A stretch of 23,188 bases of DNA from NCBI GenBank assembly GCA_001687465.1, contig LVLI01000455.1, positions 1-23,188 of the forward strand, written 5' to 3'. Below are positions 9,036-20,173 of the stretch, one piece after another; position 1 is the first letter of the stretch; each line of letters begins with the position of its first letter. The position numbers were made by a program, and so were the translations under genes. The stretch is from Halocafeteria seosinensis (taxonomy: Eukaryota > Sar > Bigyra > Bicosoecida). The notes under the pieces are model-generated. The model made no database searches and was not told the DNA's origin. It saw only the letters and a program-made list of their open reading frames with translations.

Positions 9036-11543
9036 ATGGTCACCCTGATCAATCTTGCATCCACTGGGGCAATCTCGCTTGACTTGAATTCCAGTTTACC
9101 CTCGTTTTTAGGGCTTCCGTATATTCCTCCCCGGCTGCTACCGGCAATTCCTACAGTTCTTACCGCTCTTACATCGTACAGCATGGACAACTTTCCTGAA
9201 CCTGGCGAATACGAAGGTCACATTGGTATTGCCGCTGAGGCTGCTCAGGATACCAAAGAAGTGCGTTCATTAGATGTTGGTATTCCTGCAATCCCGGGAC
9301 GGCCGGATCCGTTTCAGTCCAAAGCAATTTCGGCACCTACGGACGAGTCCCTGCCAACACAGTGTTGAACACACTGGTCCCCGTACGAATTCTCATACAG
9401 AACACAATGGGTAACGATGTATCTGAAGCCGCATTAGATCGAGCTGACATCGATGGCTTATCATTTCTCAAGGTCTGGAAACAGTATAGTACAGGCGAAA
9501 GAGAAGAGGTTGGGAATCTAAACTATGATGGCAAGAAATTTGCTTACCGAGAAGTAGAAGTACCGCAAATGGGCTTAGTGGAGATACACATGGAGATCGA
9601 TAAGATACCCATTGGATCATCGCCGATTGTATACAAAATTAAGGAGGCGCGTTGCGATCGTGATCATGACCAGCACACGAAGGATAGAATGGATTGCGAA
9701 TGTGTTCCAGGTTATTGGAGGGATAGAATCACCCGACTCTGTAGACCTTGTGCTGCTGGCTTCTTCAAAGGTCCGAATGACGAGTCGTGTTCTGTATGCC
9801 CAGCAAACACGTTCTCATTCCCCGGAGCCAGTACCTGTAATACATGTCCCGAAGAGGCAGCAACGTGTACGGAAGGTATAATTCGTTTTAAACCCGGTTA
9901 CTGGTGGAACCCCAAGTATGATGCGTCAGAGGTGGACGATAAAATCCGATTCCACCGCTGTCCTAATCCAGAGACATGCCACGTTAAAAACGGAACAGTG
10001 AATTGTTCCGGTGGTCATACACACGTGTGAGAAAGGGTATGAAGCCCAAGGTATAGTGTGTGCGAAGCGCACCGATGGTCTAACACATTTTGCAGCTATT
10101 TGTAGTTTCGCCTTCATTTTACTGGCATTGATGGTGATGCACACCAAAGAGTTTGCCGATAGTAACGCTGCAGGCATGTTTCGTATCTTTGTCAGTTGGT
10201 CCCAAGTTACAGCCCTAATTGGCACCCTCCCGATCAACAACTCTGCGTCTGTACAAACCTCTCTGACGCTGGGGCATATCGTCAGTGGCATAAGCTTTGA
10301 TTTTCAACCACTGAGGTGCTTGACTGGTTTCACTCTTTTCGAGAGAACATATGCATATTTTGCGATGCCGATAGTTGCTATCGTGGTGTCGATCATACAC
10401 GCGGCTGGACGATAATCGTGCTCCGTTCTGACCATAGCCCAACTCCACTCTCTGGAATACTATGTCCTTGTGCGCACAAATATCAGACCGAAGTCCGAGC
10501 GGCCCTGAGGAGCGCAAAGAAAAAGAAAACGATATATACGGATCCCATAGTGAAGCAACTTCGTCTTTGGCAGCAAATTGTACCGGAGGTCAAAGGATCA
10601 GTCTCTGTTATCTTGTACTGTATTTGATTTACTTTCCTATCTTGCTCGGATTGATAAGTGTTTGGGACATCTACAAGTATGAGATAGATGGGAAACAATA
10701 TCTCAATCAGGACCTGGGCCTCACTACCAGTCATACCGAATACCCTCAAGCAGTTGTTCTCTCTGCTGCAGGCTTAATCCTGTACGCTGCCGTCCTGCCA
10801 TTTATCGCATTGCGAGCCATTTGGAGACATCGCTCCAGTTTGACCTCGCCAAGACTAAAATCTGCTTGGGGCTTCTTATATGAAGGGTGTCGCTTGACAG
10901 AGGCGCGGTATCTATGGGAGTTTTTCGTCCTGCTTCGGAAGTTTTCGGCGGTAATAGTGGCAACACTTGTGAATGATCCCCTTCTTCAGGCAGGATGCTT
11001 TTTTTATATACTAGTACTGTCTCTGGCCTTACATTTGGCGATAAAACCGTATAAATCAACCCTCATGGAAGCGTTGGAAGCATTGGGACTAGATATACAG
11101 TGCGTGTCGGTTCTGGCCATTGTTGCAGTTTCTTCCACGAAGAAAACTACACTCGATACCCTCGTCACGAACGAGCAGGCTGAAGAAGGGACGGCCGCTG
11201 GTATTATTCTAGCCAACTGTGTCGTTGCTATAGTGCACGGCGTCGCCTTCTTCTCGGCGTTCAGCAGTAAAGTCAAAGGCTACATGGATGTGCAAGCGTG
11301 GAATCATCCTCCCATTGGACTGAGGATCCCTGGGGACCACCTTTTATAGTGCTCTATGCAGAGCGCCACCACGCTAAAGCGTGGATGGAAGTACGCCGTA
11401 CACCTCGGTGGATTTACATAGCCACCCCAGTTTGCTGGGTTTGGAGTTCGGTAATCGAGATGATCTCGGAGACAAAATACCGGCGAAATCGTCTGACTCA
11501 ATTCATGCTGCGGCGTCCAAGTACTCTTGATTCCAAACTTTAA
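9036..11543 (+). pseudogene. GCC2/GCC3-type Cys-rich multi-pass membrane protein, multiply frameshifted
   Basis: Consecutive protein segments lie in changing frames. NFGTYGRVPANTVLN starts near 9326 and runs on through an ectodomain with CECVPGYWRDRITRLCRPC, then GFFKGPNDESCSVCPANTFS, then GASTCNTCPEEAATC, the spacing of GCC2_GCC3 (ephrin-receptor-like) repeats. The frame shifts near 10010-10020 to CEKGYEAQGIVCAK and TM helices (AAICSFAFILLALMVM). It shifts again near 10400 to a cytosolic VRAALRSAKKKKTIY, and near 10615-10630 to LIYFPILLGLISVWDIYKY and at least four more helices (ILVLSLALHLAIKPYK). A last shift comes near 11330. No GTAAG-type intron explains the shifts, while neighbouring genes are clean. 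It is most likely a recent pseudogene of a surface receptor-like family; assembly indels are the alternative. The N-terminal frame 9036-9340 is uncertain. Confidence 0.65.
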
Positions 11544-11585
11544 AACTGTCATGGTTAGTTGCATAAACTTGGGGGAGAGTATACT

Positions 11586-11987
11586 ATGTCAATCAATCTT
11601 CTTGAGACGTATGTTCTCCATCCGCAGCCGCGCCAATGGTCCTTGGAGACGATAGACCATAAAGGCATGAAACTTAGCAGATGGATTCCTCAAACGACAG
11701 TACATTGATTGGTAAACAACGACCTGATTCTGGTTCTGTTTTCGTCTCATAGAGTCCCTCGATGGAGTTAAAGCGAACAGTAGATGATGCCATTTGGTAC
11801 TCTGTAAATAAATACACCCGCAATCAAAGTGAGTGGGGTGATAAAGAGGATTCTTAATTCTGTGATGTGAGCTTAAATTCTTCGACTGTTTGCAGAGCGC
11901 GCTAAGCGATATAGCGGTGCTGCTGTAACGAGACGACATCTACGCGAGAAGCAGAAGAAACGGTACGACATCCTTTTACAGAAATAG
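11586..11987 (+). CDS. Small basic protein, three exons, 93 aa
   Basis: Exons 11586-11699, 11753-11828 and 11896-11987 join in phase, with introns GTACAT...CATAG (53 nt) and GTGAGT...TTGCAG (67 nt). The stop is TAG at 11985-11987. The protein starts MSINLLETYVLHPQPRQW and continues DHKGMKLSRWIPQTT. It ends with a strongly basic tail (RAKRYSGAAVTRRHLREKQ, then KKRYDILLQK). The segment with W, then MKLSRWIP, loosely recalls the conserved N-terminal block of BCL7 subunits of SWI/SNF (SLRIYKWVP), but this rests on a few residues and I do not assign it. The minus-strand frame across 11589-11939 is a shadow. The next candidate Met is only 11 bp after the stop. Confidence 0.55.
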
Positions 11988-11997
11988 CATCGTTTCG

Positions 11998-12480
11998 ATG
12001 GCATGTATTACGAAGTTTTCGCAGGACGAGAATTACCCGTCGCCATTACCTCCGGACACAAGTATGCCAGCTGCCCACGCTGCTCCAGTTCCTATCCAAG
12101 CTGCTTCATCTTTGCAAGAGGAAAAAAACCATTCCGCCGAGATGTACAATCGATATCGGGGGGAAGAAACTGGCGTCGCAAATAATTCCGAAAGAGATGT
12201 TGCTCCCACTCCCACTACCCAGGCGCTGCTGACGAGAGTGCAAGTGCTGCAGATGAAAGTGGCCTTGCTGCCAGCAACCGCAAGAGATGAAGAGGGGTCG
12301 GATGGAGAGTCTAGTTCTGCTTCCGAAGCGAACGAAGACAACCAACTGGCTCGGAGCGTCGAAACGGCAAACCCGAAGCGAGCTCAGCCTCTTCTGAGGA
12401 GAGAGAAGCAATAGAAAAGATGATGGCGACGAGGAAGATGAACAAGACGAAATTGATGATGACGAAGAAGAAGAGGCGGG
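11998..12480 (+). other. Ser/Glu-rich open frame followed by acidic simple sequence
   Basis: An open frame from ATG 11998 to TAG 12412-12414 encodes 138 low-complexity residues (Pro/Ala-rich, then GSDGESSSASEANEDNQ). Directly after, in another frame, comes an acidic run (DDGDEEDEQDEIDDDEEEE) from GA-rich simple DNA at 12419-12480. The two could be parts of one spliced gene, but no good splice pair was found. No homology is recognised. It is followed by a reverse-transcriptase fragment, so it may be part of an old element. Confidence 0.3.
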
Positions 12481-12654
12481 ACTAGACGAAGGGGGCATAA
12501 CGAGGAGAGGGATGCAGAAGACTACAATAGTTTTGGCGACAGTGATGAAAGTAGCTTAGGAGACGCGTGTACGATCTGTAGTTCATGGGTACTTGGTCAC
12601 AGTGATCAAAGCGGCATCTATTCGATATCTCCGGTCCGTCTCAGCCTTGCGCTT

Positions 12655-12855
12655 TGCGTCACCCCAGCTTCTTTCACCAGTCCGTGCACTGCGTGCTCTG
12701 GACACCAGGTGGATGATACTGGTCGACACGCCCTGCGTTGCGGGCACAATTCCCTTCGGAATTCCCACAACCGTAGGCATGACTTCGTCCGGGACAGGCT
12801 AACGCAGGCTTTTTGTGTGGCGACCCACACGGAGCCTCGTTGGATCTCACTCTAA
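12655..12855 (+). pseudogene. C-terminal Zn-knuckle fragment of a non-LTR-type reverse transcriptase
   Basis: The frame ending at TAA 12853-12855 reads SPCTACSGHQVDDTGRHALR, then CGHNSLRNSHNRRHDFVRDR, then LTQAF and a terminal THTEP. This is the pattern at the end of many LINE-like and orphan reverse transcriptases: two Cys, (V)D-x-x-G-x-H-A-L-x-C, a basic R-x-x-R-H motif, then V-x-D-x-L. Upstream in the same frame SPVRLSLALC fits the preceding segment. No palm motif (YxDD) was found upstream, so only the tail survives. It lies 137 bp before the next gene. Confidence 0.6.
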
Positions 12856-12943
12856 ACTTCCTTCAAATTCACTCCAGTTCCGGGAAATTGTCAATATTGT
12901 TGGTTCAAGACATGCATTGTACCAGCGAAAGTAGCATCATGAG

Positions 12944-12955
12944 CTATATAATATA
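12944..12955 (+). promoter_or_regulatory. TATA-like element upstream of the XPF-like gene
   Basis: CTATATAATATA lies 37-48 bp upstream of the ATG at 12992. It would suit a core promoter if that ATG is the start. If the first coding exon is further upstream it would instead lie in an intron. Confidence 0.3.
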
Positions 12956-12991
12956 CGCGTTTATATTGTTTGAACATGCGTTGATGCTGCG

Positions 12992-15900
12992 ATGAAAATG
13001 AGCTCGAGTATCTGCCAATTCTCCTTTTCCTGTCAGGACGAATTCCTCAAGGAATACAATTCCCTTTGCTACCAAACGAGACAGTGGCTTCATTACTCCA
13101 CAATACCACATAGCGATGAAGATCAACATGTATGCATGCCCGTATACGATCACATACGGGACTATGTTTTCCCTGTATCATACGCTTTACAAGATGAGAG
13201 AGTACCGGAATGGAAAGAAAATGGGTTCCGAAAAGAAGAATTTAGTGTCGAGGACTACGATGAGAACTGGGCAATTATGGATGCTCAACGCGACAAAGAT
13301 GATTGCACATTCCCTGGGGATGATTCTGACAATCCTAAAAGTGCATCCTTGCGGTATATTTACGACCTACTGCTACCGTGGATAAACCTCATGGTGAAAA
13401 GTACTCAATTTCCGGCGGATGAAGCGTCCCTCTTGTCATTCTCAAGTGAGTTCCTTCCCCTGATTAATGATATACATGTAAGCATCATTGGATGCTGTCT
13501 CATTCATTGTATGCAGACACGATCTTCCAAAGCTTTTCGGTAGCCATCAGTACTGAAAACGTGCAACTCGTCTGCAGGAGGAAAGCTATAAACCAGGAAG
13601 AACTGTTCAGTCACACCTTCCCCAATGACCCCGATGAATACCTAAGTGTACAAGCCAAAGAGCCGCGTACTCGCTCGCTAATCGACACCATATCACACAT
13701 TATTAAGGAGACCAATAGTAAGTGGGATGGCCGAAACAGCCCAAGTCGAATCGTTTCAAGAACAATTATGGCGAGTCTGCAGCAGCGGAGACTACACTTT
13801 CTGAATCCGATTTTACCAAGGCACATTCCCCCCTTGAACAGATCAACACAGGAGTAGATACTCTCGTGAGACTATGGAGAGCCCATCTAAGAGCCATAAT
13901 AGGACTCAAACGATCGCCGAGCGCGAGCGAAACAGCAAGATTCTCAAGCGTTCTACGACGCGACACAATTGAGGATGTGTCTCTTCCCAGCGCCACCGAT
14001 GTGTATACGGAGTTCCAGTATAGTAATTTAGCGCCATACATGTCAAGTGGTCGACTTCATGTGCCGATTGAAAGTCCAGCAGAGATTATATGCCCTGCAG
14101 AATGCATCGGAGAGTCTGCCTTGCCTGGTAAGAATCCATTTGCTCCAGTTGACATATTTGCCGCATCCGTAAATCAGCAATACACCCACGGGCAGTGGAA
14201 GGGGTCATCATTTCCTCAAGTGTGCGAAACTATTGCCCAGGAATACGAAACGGAATGGACCCAACCAAACGCAATCTTTCGAATTCCCCAGAAAAAAATA
14301 GACGCAAGCGGAGCCGAGCAAGCGTTATTGGAGGAAGGGAAAGGAAAACTACATAAGCTGCTTGACCAAATAAGCGTGCACGTCTTTGGGAAAATGAATT
14401 TCCCTTCTTTCAAAGGGAAACACTGGTTACTGAACGAAGAGCTTCCTGTTCCTGACCCGAGCCTACTTCCTGCTCCATCGTTGTCGGCAGAAATGTGGTT
14501 AGACGTACTAATAGCGTCACGGAGAGGAACAATCGAATTGTACCAGACTCTGGATCGTAATTGTGTACGCCCGTCAAACGACGTGACATACTCTGAAACC
14601 GCAACTAAATCCATTGATTGCATGCACGAAGAGGATCAAGCAGCCGAAACACGTGAGCAACTGCCTCCATCAAAACGACCCAGAGAGGATGGCGCAACAA
14701 AACTTGATGAATTCGCTGAGGCGTATCAACCTTTGGAGTTTAAAAATGCAGAATCTCCGGAGAAGTACCAGACGAGCAAACGGAAGCACACAATTGTTGC
14801 AAGGTCGAGTGACAGCGATGGATCCAATGAATTAAATATCTATGCAGCACCTTGGGCGCATGAGACGGATAACGAAGCGATGGGCCCGACAGAAGAGAGG
14901 GAGTATGATCCATATTGCGATGGAGATGCTCAAGAGGGACAGAACATTTGCAGACCGTCACAGGAGTGTCACGTCTCTACGTCCGAAAGCTCTGGACCGC
15001 CGATAATTATTAGCGTAAGACTGATGCAATCATATGACTTCGTCAATGCATTAGAGGATCAAGGATTCAAATGCATAGCGCGCAATTTGGAGCAACCGAT
15101 TGATCTTATCTACGATGAGTCCTCATCTATAGCCATTTGTAATATCCCGCTGAACTCTGGCCTGGAAAATGGTGTGCTGCCCACCGAGTGGAAAAATTTT
15201 GTCCTTCATATTGTAAGAAGCGCAAAAAAATTCAGAAAGATAACAGTACTAATCAATGTTGAAAACGCAGCGTCTGTACGGTAAGTTTTACTGCCAGCCA
15301 TCACCAGCATATCACCCTTCACATCGACACTTTCTATCACTACAGAATTAGAAAAGAGCCGTCCACCTGCCTTATGTATCTTGCCGCACATCTCCAGAGC
15401 CTTCCGCATAATGTAAAAGTACTTTACAAGTAAGTATTAACACTGATGACCAAACAAATAGCTCTTCTTCATCTCTTACGTTGCCGCTTCTCTGCAGTAC
15501 TCACCAATCAAGCGGGGCAGTCATCGTATCAAATTATATCAAAGCCCGTACGTCCTTACAATCCAATTCGTCAGAGTAAGTAGCTACTTTCCTCTGTTGA
15601 TCGCCTAGTCATCGCCGACGTACCAACACCCTGTCGACTACAGTAAATGGGTGCTAGAATCCGAGAGTGAGCATGAACGATTTCTTTCGTACTTTCCCAT
15701 GTTCAATCACTTTTCAGCCCAGCATGTCTTATCAACGGTAAGCAGTAATGGCAGTAAATTCCATAGCGAGCGCCGTTGCACCAAAGATACTCCAGCGCAG
15801 GTGTCATTGCCCAAACTCTTACAGGGAGACGCTAAAATGCTACAAACAATCTTAAGTGACTTCATGGAGCCGGAACTTATTGAATCGTTCGGTGCCATAT

Positions 15901-16671
15901 GTCACCACAAATTCAACGTCAACGTTAGAGTGGGTAACAATGAAGCGCTTGCACGACCCGTGGTTAAACCCGATGAAGTGCCATGGTAAGCTTATCCAAA
16001 ACAGCACCCCAATTCCGCTCCCTCTGCTTACAGAATTTTCGTGCAGGGCGGACTTAGCAAAGCGCCGGCTATGCGTAGAAGATGCAATCCCTGGGCAGAA
16101 TCAGCGACGATTACATTGGAAGTCAATGCCTGAATCTGAAGAGGACAAACCTCCGCAAATCTGTAATAGCCAGAGCAAGGCTAGCCCTTCATACCTCACG
16201 GTTGACGCCAATGATAAGCATTGTCACTGGCATCACGTTGAGCCCGAAAAAGCCCATCCGGATGCGCCACTTGACTTACAGAGTCCTGATCGAGGAATAC
16301 TGTATCTAGAGGAAACACATACGCAAAAGTACAGAGCGCTCTCCGCGTCACAATACCAGCCACGCTCCGGCTTTCACTCGTCCCGAGTTCCTTTACCAAG
16401 TGACCCAGGCACTAATGCTGGAACCAAGTGGCGAAGCAAAGAACTACATCACTACCGAAACTTCAATTCCCAAAATGCCGGGATCATATCTGAGCGACCT
16501 ACGCCCAATTTTAACAAGCATGGGTATAGGGGAGCCATCAATAGTCACCGATCCAACCGTTTCTGTATCGATAGCACCATGCGAACACCCGCATCAGATG
16601 GTCGGAGCCAACAATTCGAGCCACCTTCTTCTGACAGGAGAGTTCGTTCTTACTTTCTTCAGCACACATAG
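12992..16671 (+). CDS. XPF-like/HhH protein, candidate ZIP2/SHOC1 meiotic crossover factor (about 1072 aa)
   Basis: Eight exons, all phase-consistent: 12992-13445, 13517-13717, 13783-15280, 15346-15429, 15498-15575, 15644-15737, 15801-15985, 16047-16671. Residues 1-600 show no clear domain and include acidic stretches. From about residue 624 a compact alpha/beta region reads LMQSYDFVNALEDQGFKCIA, then IDLIYDESSSIAICNIPL, then ITVLINVENAASVR, and later AVIVSNYIKART. This has the strand order of an XPF nuclease core, but the ERK catalytic motif is absent. Next comes a helix-hairpin-helix: HERFLSYFPMFNHFSAQHVL, then LPKLLQGDAKMLQTIL. An inactive XPF core plus HhH after a long N-terminus is the architecture of ZIP2/SHOC1, which acts with SPO16 on crossover intermediates. 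EME1- or FAAP24-like proteins are alternatives. The last ~205 residues are disordered. An acceptor CCTGTCAG at 13037 hints that the real first exon may be upstream. Confidence 0.6.
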
Positions 16672-16721
16672 AAATGTCACCATGAAGACATACGTCATTA
16701 TAGCTAATAGCAACACAGATT

Positions 16722-18743
16722 TCAGTCGCCTACCGCTATGGTTTCAAGCTCGGAATCTATGCTTCCATATATCGACCGTGCGCCCTCATCATAGAGTGCT
16801 GTCGACTGCACGCAGTGGTACACCATGTTAATGCATCCAATGGGCCACCAGCCGCAACACAGGATTAGTGTCCCGACTATACTTGGAGAAAGCAGCTCAA
16901 AATAATTAAAACTGTCTAACGACTCTGTGTCTGCCTTGAGAATAAGAAAGACTACCTGGAGCACTGGGAGTCCCAACACTAAAGTGAAGCATCCAACCGA
17001 CGGCAACCAAATGAAGCAAAAGGCTCGCTGCAGGGGCACCACAATCATAGCATCTTGTACGAAAGAGAGAAAACTGACTAGTGGCCCATTGCTTACCAAG
17101 CAGCGCCATTCCCCAACGGCTTCATGCACAGCATAAGCTGTAATGAGGACTAGAAACAGTATCCAAACGAGCCTGCATACGGCGACCAGCTATCCAAGGA
17201 AAATAGAAAATAGTCGTCAACACTTAAGTGCACATACCCGAGAGAGACGGTCATTGGCATGAGATATTCCCATGCGTTCCATTGCAAGACTCCATCAAAG
17301 CTCAACCCTGTAAATATTAACGCAATAGACAGAGGAAGCGTGCAGAACTGCAAAAATCAAAGGCAACAACTGCACTGTCATCTGAGGCAACAGTCTCTGT
17401 ATATATCATTCTCATACCATTGATGTGCATATCATTACAGCGAAAGGGTTTCCTGAATTCACGGCCACCGCCGGGCTACATTGCACAGCCAAATAGACGG
17501 GTATCAGTACCAGTGACCAACCAACATCAATAACGTCTTCAACGCGGAGTAAGATGAGCAAAATACCAAGGAACAACCCCCCAAGAACAATCGCATTGCT
17601 ACCAAACTTGAATACTAGCCAAGAGCGCGTTGCCCTGCGAGTCATCAGAGTCTGTATGTATCGGCCGCATATGCTATGACGTTCATTTCTCCAAAGTGCT
17701 CCTGCGAGAGAAGATTCATCGCGGTTCGCTCCAACACAATAGATAATCAGAGACTGGATGAATCCTACAATCATAAAGCCTGCCGTCAAAAGCAGTGGAA
17801 TAAGAGCTACAGGCCAACTATACACATTGCTGTCTGTCAGTTTGCCGCAAAGCAACAGAAGAGATAGCGGCAAACCGCAAAAGAAGCCCATCGGCGTCAA
17901 GCAATACTGCTGAAAATCGCCGATAACATTACAGCACACACAGAACGGAACCAATCGACGTTTCGAAGCAAGTTTACGTCGATCCTTGCGAAGTTGGTTG
18001 AGATATTCCTGCTGCCGTTGCAGCCGTCTCTTAAATTTATCAATTTGCCTTCGAGATCGTTCGTTATCCAGTAATTGCTCATCATTCATTCCTCGTCCAA
18101 TACTATCTGAATCAGACGCCGAGTACATCGAAGGCGCCCAGGTAACTTGGCCGACGTCTTCCAGTTCTGGGCCCCAGTTCCTCCGTGGAAGTATCCGCAG
18201 AGATCGAAACGACGATCTCCCTTGCATGAGAAAGTAGTGCCTGTACAAGTCCCGCCATAGCTCATCTTTCGTTGCTAATCGGTAATATCGACGTGAGGTT
18301 CTGGACAAGTTAAGCAGATCTCGAAAATCATTAAATCGTAAGATGTGAAGCCAAATCTCTGCAATGAGTTCAAAATAATTTATTGCCAGGAATCCAATCC
18401 ATCACGGGGAGATCTTACCGTCATTGAGCCTTTCAGTCAACTTTGAAGCAGCCGCCTTCGGGGGACTATGAATCGTCACCAATACATCCCCATTGGCCGA
18501 TACATCCTCTTCCTCCCTTCCAGTTTGGTGGGCAGACGGCTGTTCAGAAGGGCAACTCGCTCCATTATCCGGACCACTTGAGCATTCATTGTCAGCAATG
18601 TAGTCCTTCTTTGCGTCGCCTTCTTGTCCTTCCTTGACACAGACACAGGACGCGTGGCTATCAGCTGCAGCCTCATAATTACGGCAGGATGTGGAATCGT
18701 GCCGCGTGAACATGGTGCCAGAGCTTCTTGCGTCCCCATCCAT
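16722..18743 (-). CDS. F-box protein with four two-helix membrane repeats (paralogue 3, about 585 aa)
   Basis: Five exons: 18743-18419, 18358-17418, 17347-17238, 17172-17097, 17027-16722. All phases join. Exon 1 encodes about 108 acidic, disordered residues. The F-box follows (EIWLHILRFNDFRDLLNLSR, then ELWRDLYRHYF). A Ser/Asp stretch and a long basic helix come next (RQIDKFKRRLQRQQEYLNQL), then the family motif NVIGDFQQYCLTP. Eight helices follow as four pairs: LLLLCGKLTDSNVYSWPVAL, LLILLRVEDVIDVGWSLVLI, LIFTGLSFDGV with AWEYLMP, and FLILKADTESLDSFNYFELL. The hydrophilic RHSICGRYIQTL between pairs one and two is shared with both other copies. The first intron splits the same codon position (phase 1) as in paralogue 2, and other introns also match. 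It converges on the XPF-like gene with 50 bp between stops. A membrane-anchored Skp1/cullin receptor role is inferred from the F-box only. Confidence 0.75.
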
Positions 18744-20171
18744 TCCCCCCCCGCAGCGGAGAGACCGAAACCAATGCCCCGATTCAAACCCAAATAAAAG
18801 GATACTTACGTGGGTAACTCAAGGAAACGACGACGCTAAACAACTAAATGGACCATACTCCCAGACCCGAAATCCGGGCCGAACTGAGTACCATTCCGGT
18901 CCGGAGTGACCGAAAAAAGTTCGAACTTCATCGTTGGAATTGACGACACCGTCCGAGATGGTGAGTTGCTCCTCTTTTTCACTGTGCCAACACATTGTCA
19001 CTCGTCTTCAAATCAAACACATATGCTTTACTCTTGGGCTTTCCCGCGACTGCAGCCCGAGCAATGGATTCGCCGCGAAGCTAACCTACGTGCGTCTCGG
19101 TTGGGACGACTCTCGTTCTTGCTAGCCCATCTGATTCTGAGGCTGTCATGCGCACGTTCTCTTGCGGCCAGCGGCGTGGTAGCGTAGCGATGAACCCCAC
19201 ATGGCCGCCAGCTGCTATCTGAGTGTAGCGACTCACAGCTTGTGTCACAAACAACTGCCGGCGGTCATCAGCCACACATTTGGTGATTTTCTGTTTTCGG
19301 GGATGGGAAAAATGGTTTGGGGAGGTACGTACATGTATAGACCGGGGGGGCTCCTCCAGAATGCACTGGGCAAGCAGCACTGAAGCACGGCAGGTACCAT
19401 AAGTTCTTGGCAGTGAAGGATACAGTGTACTTTGGCCATTTCAAGTTCCAGATTATCAAAACGTTGACAACTGGTCGCACCACAAACATAAGGAGCACGA
19501 CTTTTGTTTTAACCTTAAACGTGTGTGTGTGTTGCGTGTACATTCAGGGTAAAGGTTCGCCCCACACACGGCCTCGCGTAGCACGTAGACTCGATGTCTT
19601 CCTATAGGGGCACTACACTAAAATGCGGAACATTCTTTACCTCGACCTTTTTCGGTGGCTTTCGTAGGGCGTCAGCAATGAAGGAAGGAAATGCAAGTGG
19701 AATAGTTATCCAGCGATAAGTTGTGGTCGTCCTGCAATCCGACTCTTTGTTTTGTCCTCTTCTTACGCGGGGGTGTTGTGTATATTTGTTAGAGGACTCT
19801 AGACGGGCAAGACGTGGAGTCGATGGAATACCATTCGCATTCGATTCGGAAGGGTTGCTTCAGCCGACAAGATTCGACAGCTTTCTAGCAATGGTGTGAA
19901 GGGCCCTTAGAGAGGAAAGAAATGTACGCCTGTGATTTATTTTCCCGTTTAATTCCTCCATTCAGAATGCACCTTATACCCTTCTATAGGTATATTGTGG
20001 AATCGATGAATAACTAACTCGGTAGTATGGAGCTGCGTCAGCAAATCATGGCGAACGATCTGGGCGTCGTACATGACTTGGGCCGTCGGGTAGCTGGCGT
20101 CCGACTGATAGAGGAATGGTGTTCAGTTCGAGGTTCCCAATGGATTAAGCTCGAAAAGTTCGAAATTCGAG
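18744..20171. other. Long spacer between two minus-strand genes, no gene seen
   Basis: This 1.4-kb stretch contains only short unrelated frames. It should hold the promoter of paralogue 3 at its left end (a C-rich tract, CCATTCCCCCCCCGCAG, lies just upstream of the ATG at 18743) and the 3' UTR of the gene at 20172-21350 at its right end. A 31-codon plus-strand frame starting near 18849 (MDHTPRPEIRAELSTIPVR) and a splice-like GTGAGT...CTGCAG pair (about 18960-19055) are suggestive but do not make a convincing gene. No RNA gene was recognised. Confidence 0.4.
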
Positions 20172-20173
20172 CT
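20148..20173. repeat. Perfect 8-bp inverted repeat at a gene's stop codon
   Basis: AGCTCGAA (20148-20155) and TTCGAGCT (20166-20173) flank a 10-nt loop rich in TTCGAA-like sequence. It overlaps the stop codon of the minus-strand gene that ends at 20172 and could form a hairpin at the start of its 3' UTR. Confidence 0.5.

Noticed and set aside
11589-11939. Minus-strand 116-codon frame
   Set aside because: It is opposite the phase-consistent three-exon plus-strand gene and shows no start context or motif.
12033-12498. Minus-strand Ser-rich frames
   Set aside because: They are low-complexity shadows of the GA-rich acidic plus-strand sequence.
18906-19187. Possible plus-strand gene with TEKSSNFIVGIDDTVRD and a GTGAGT...CTGCAG intron
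   Set aside because: Its start is GTG rather than ATG, the spliced product stops after a few residues, and nothing downstream extends it.
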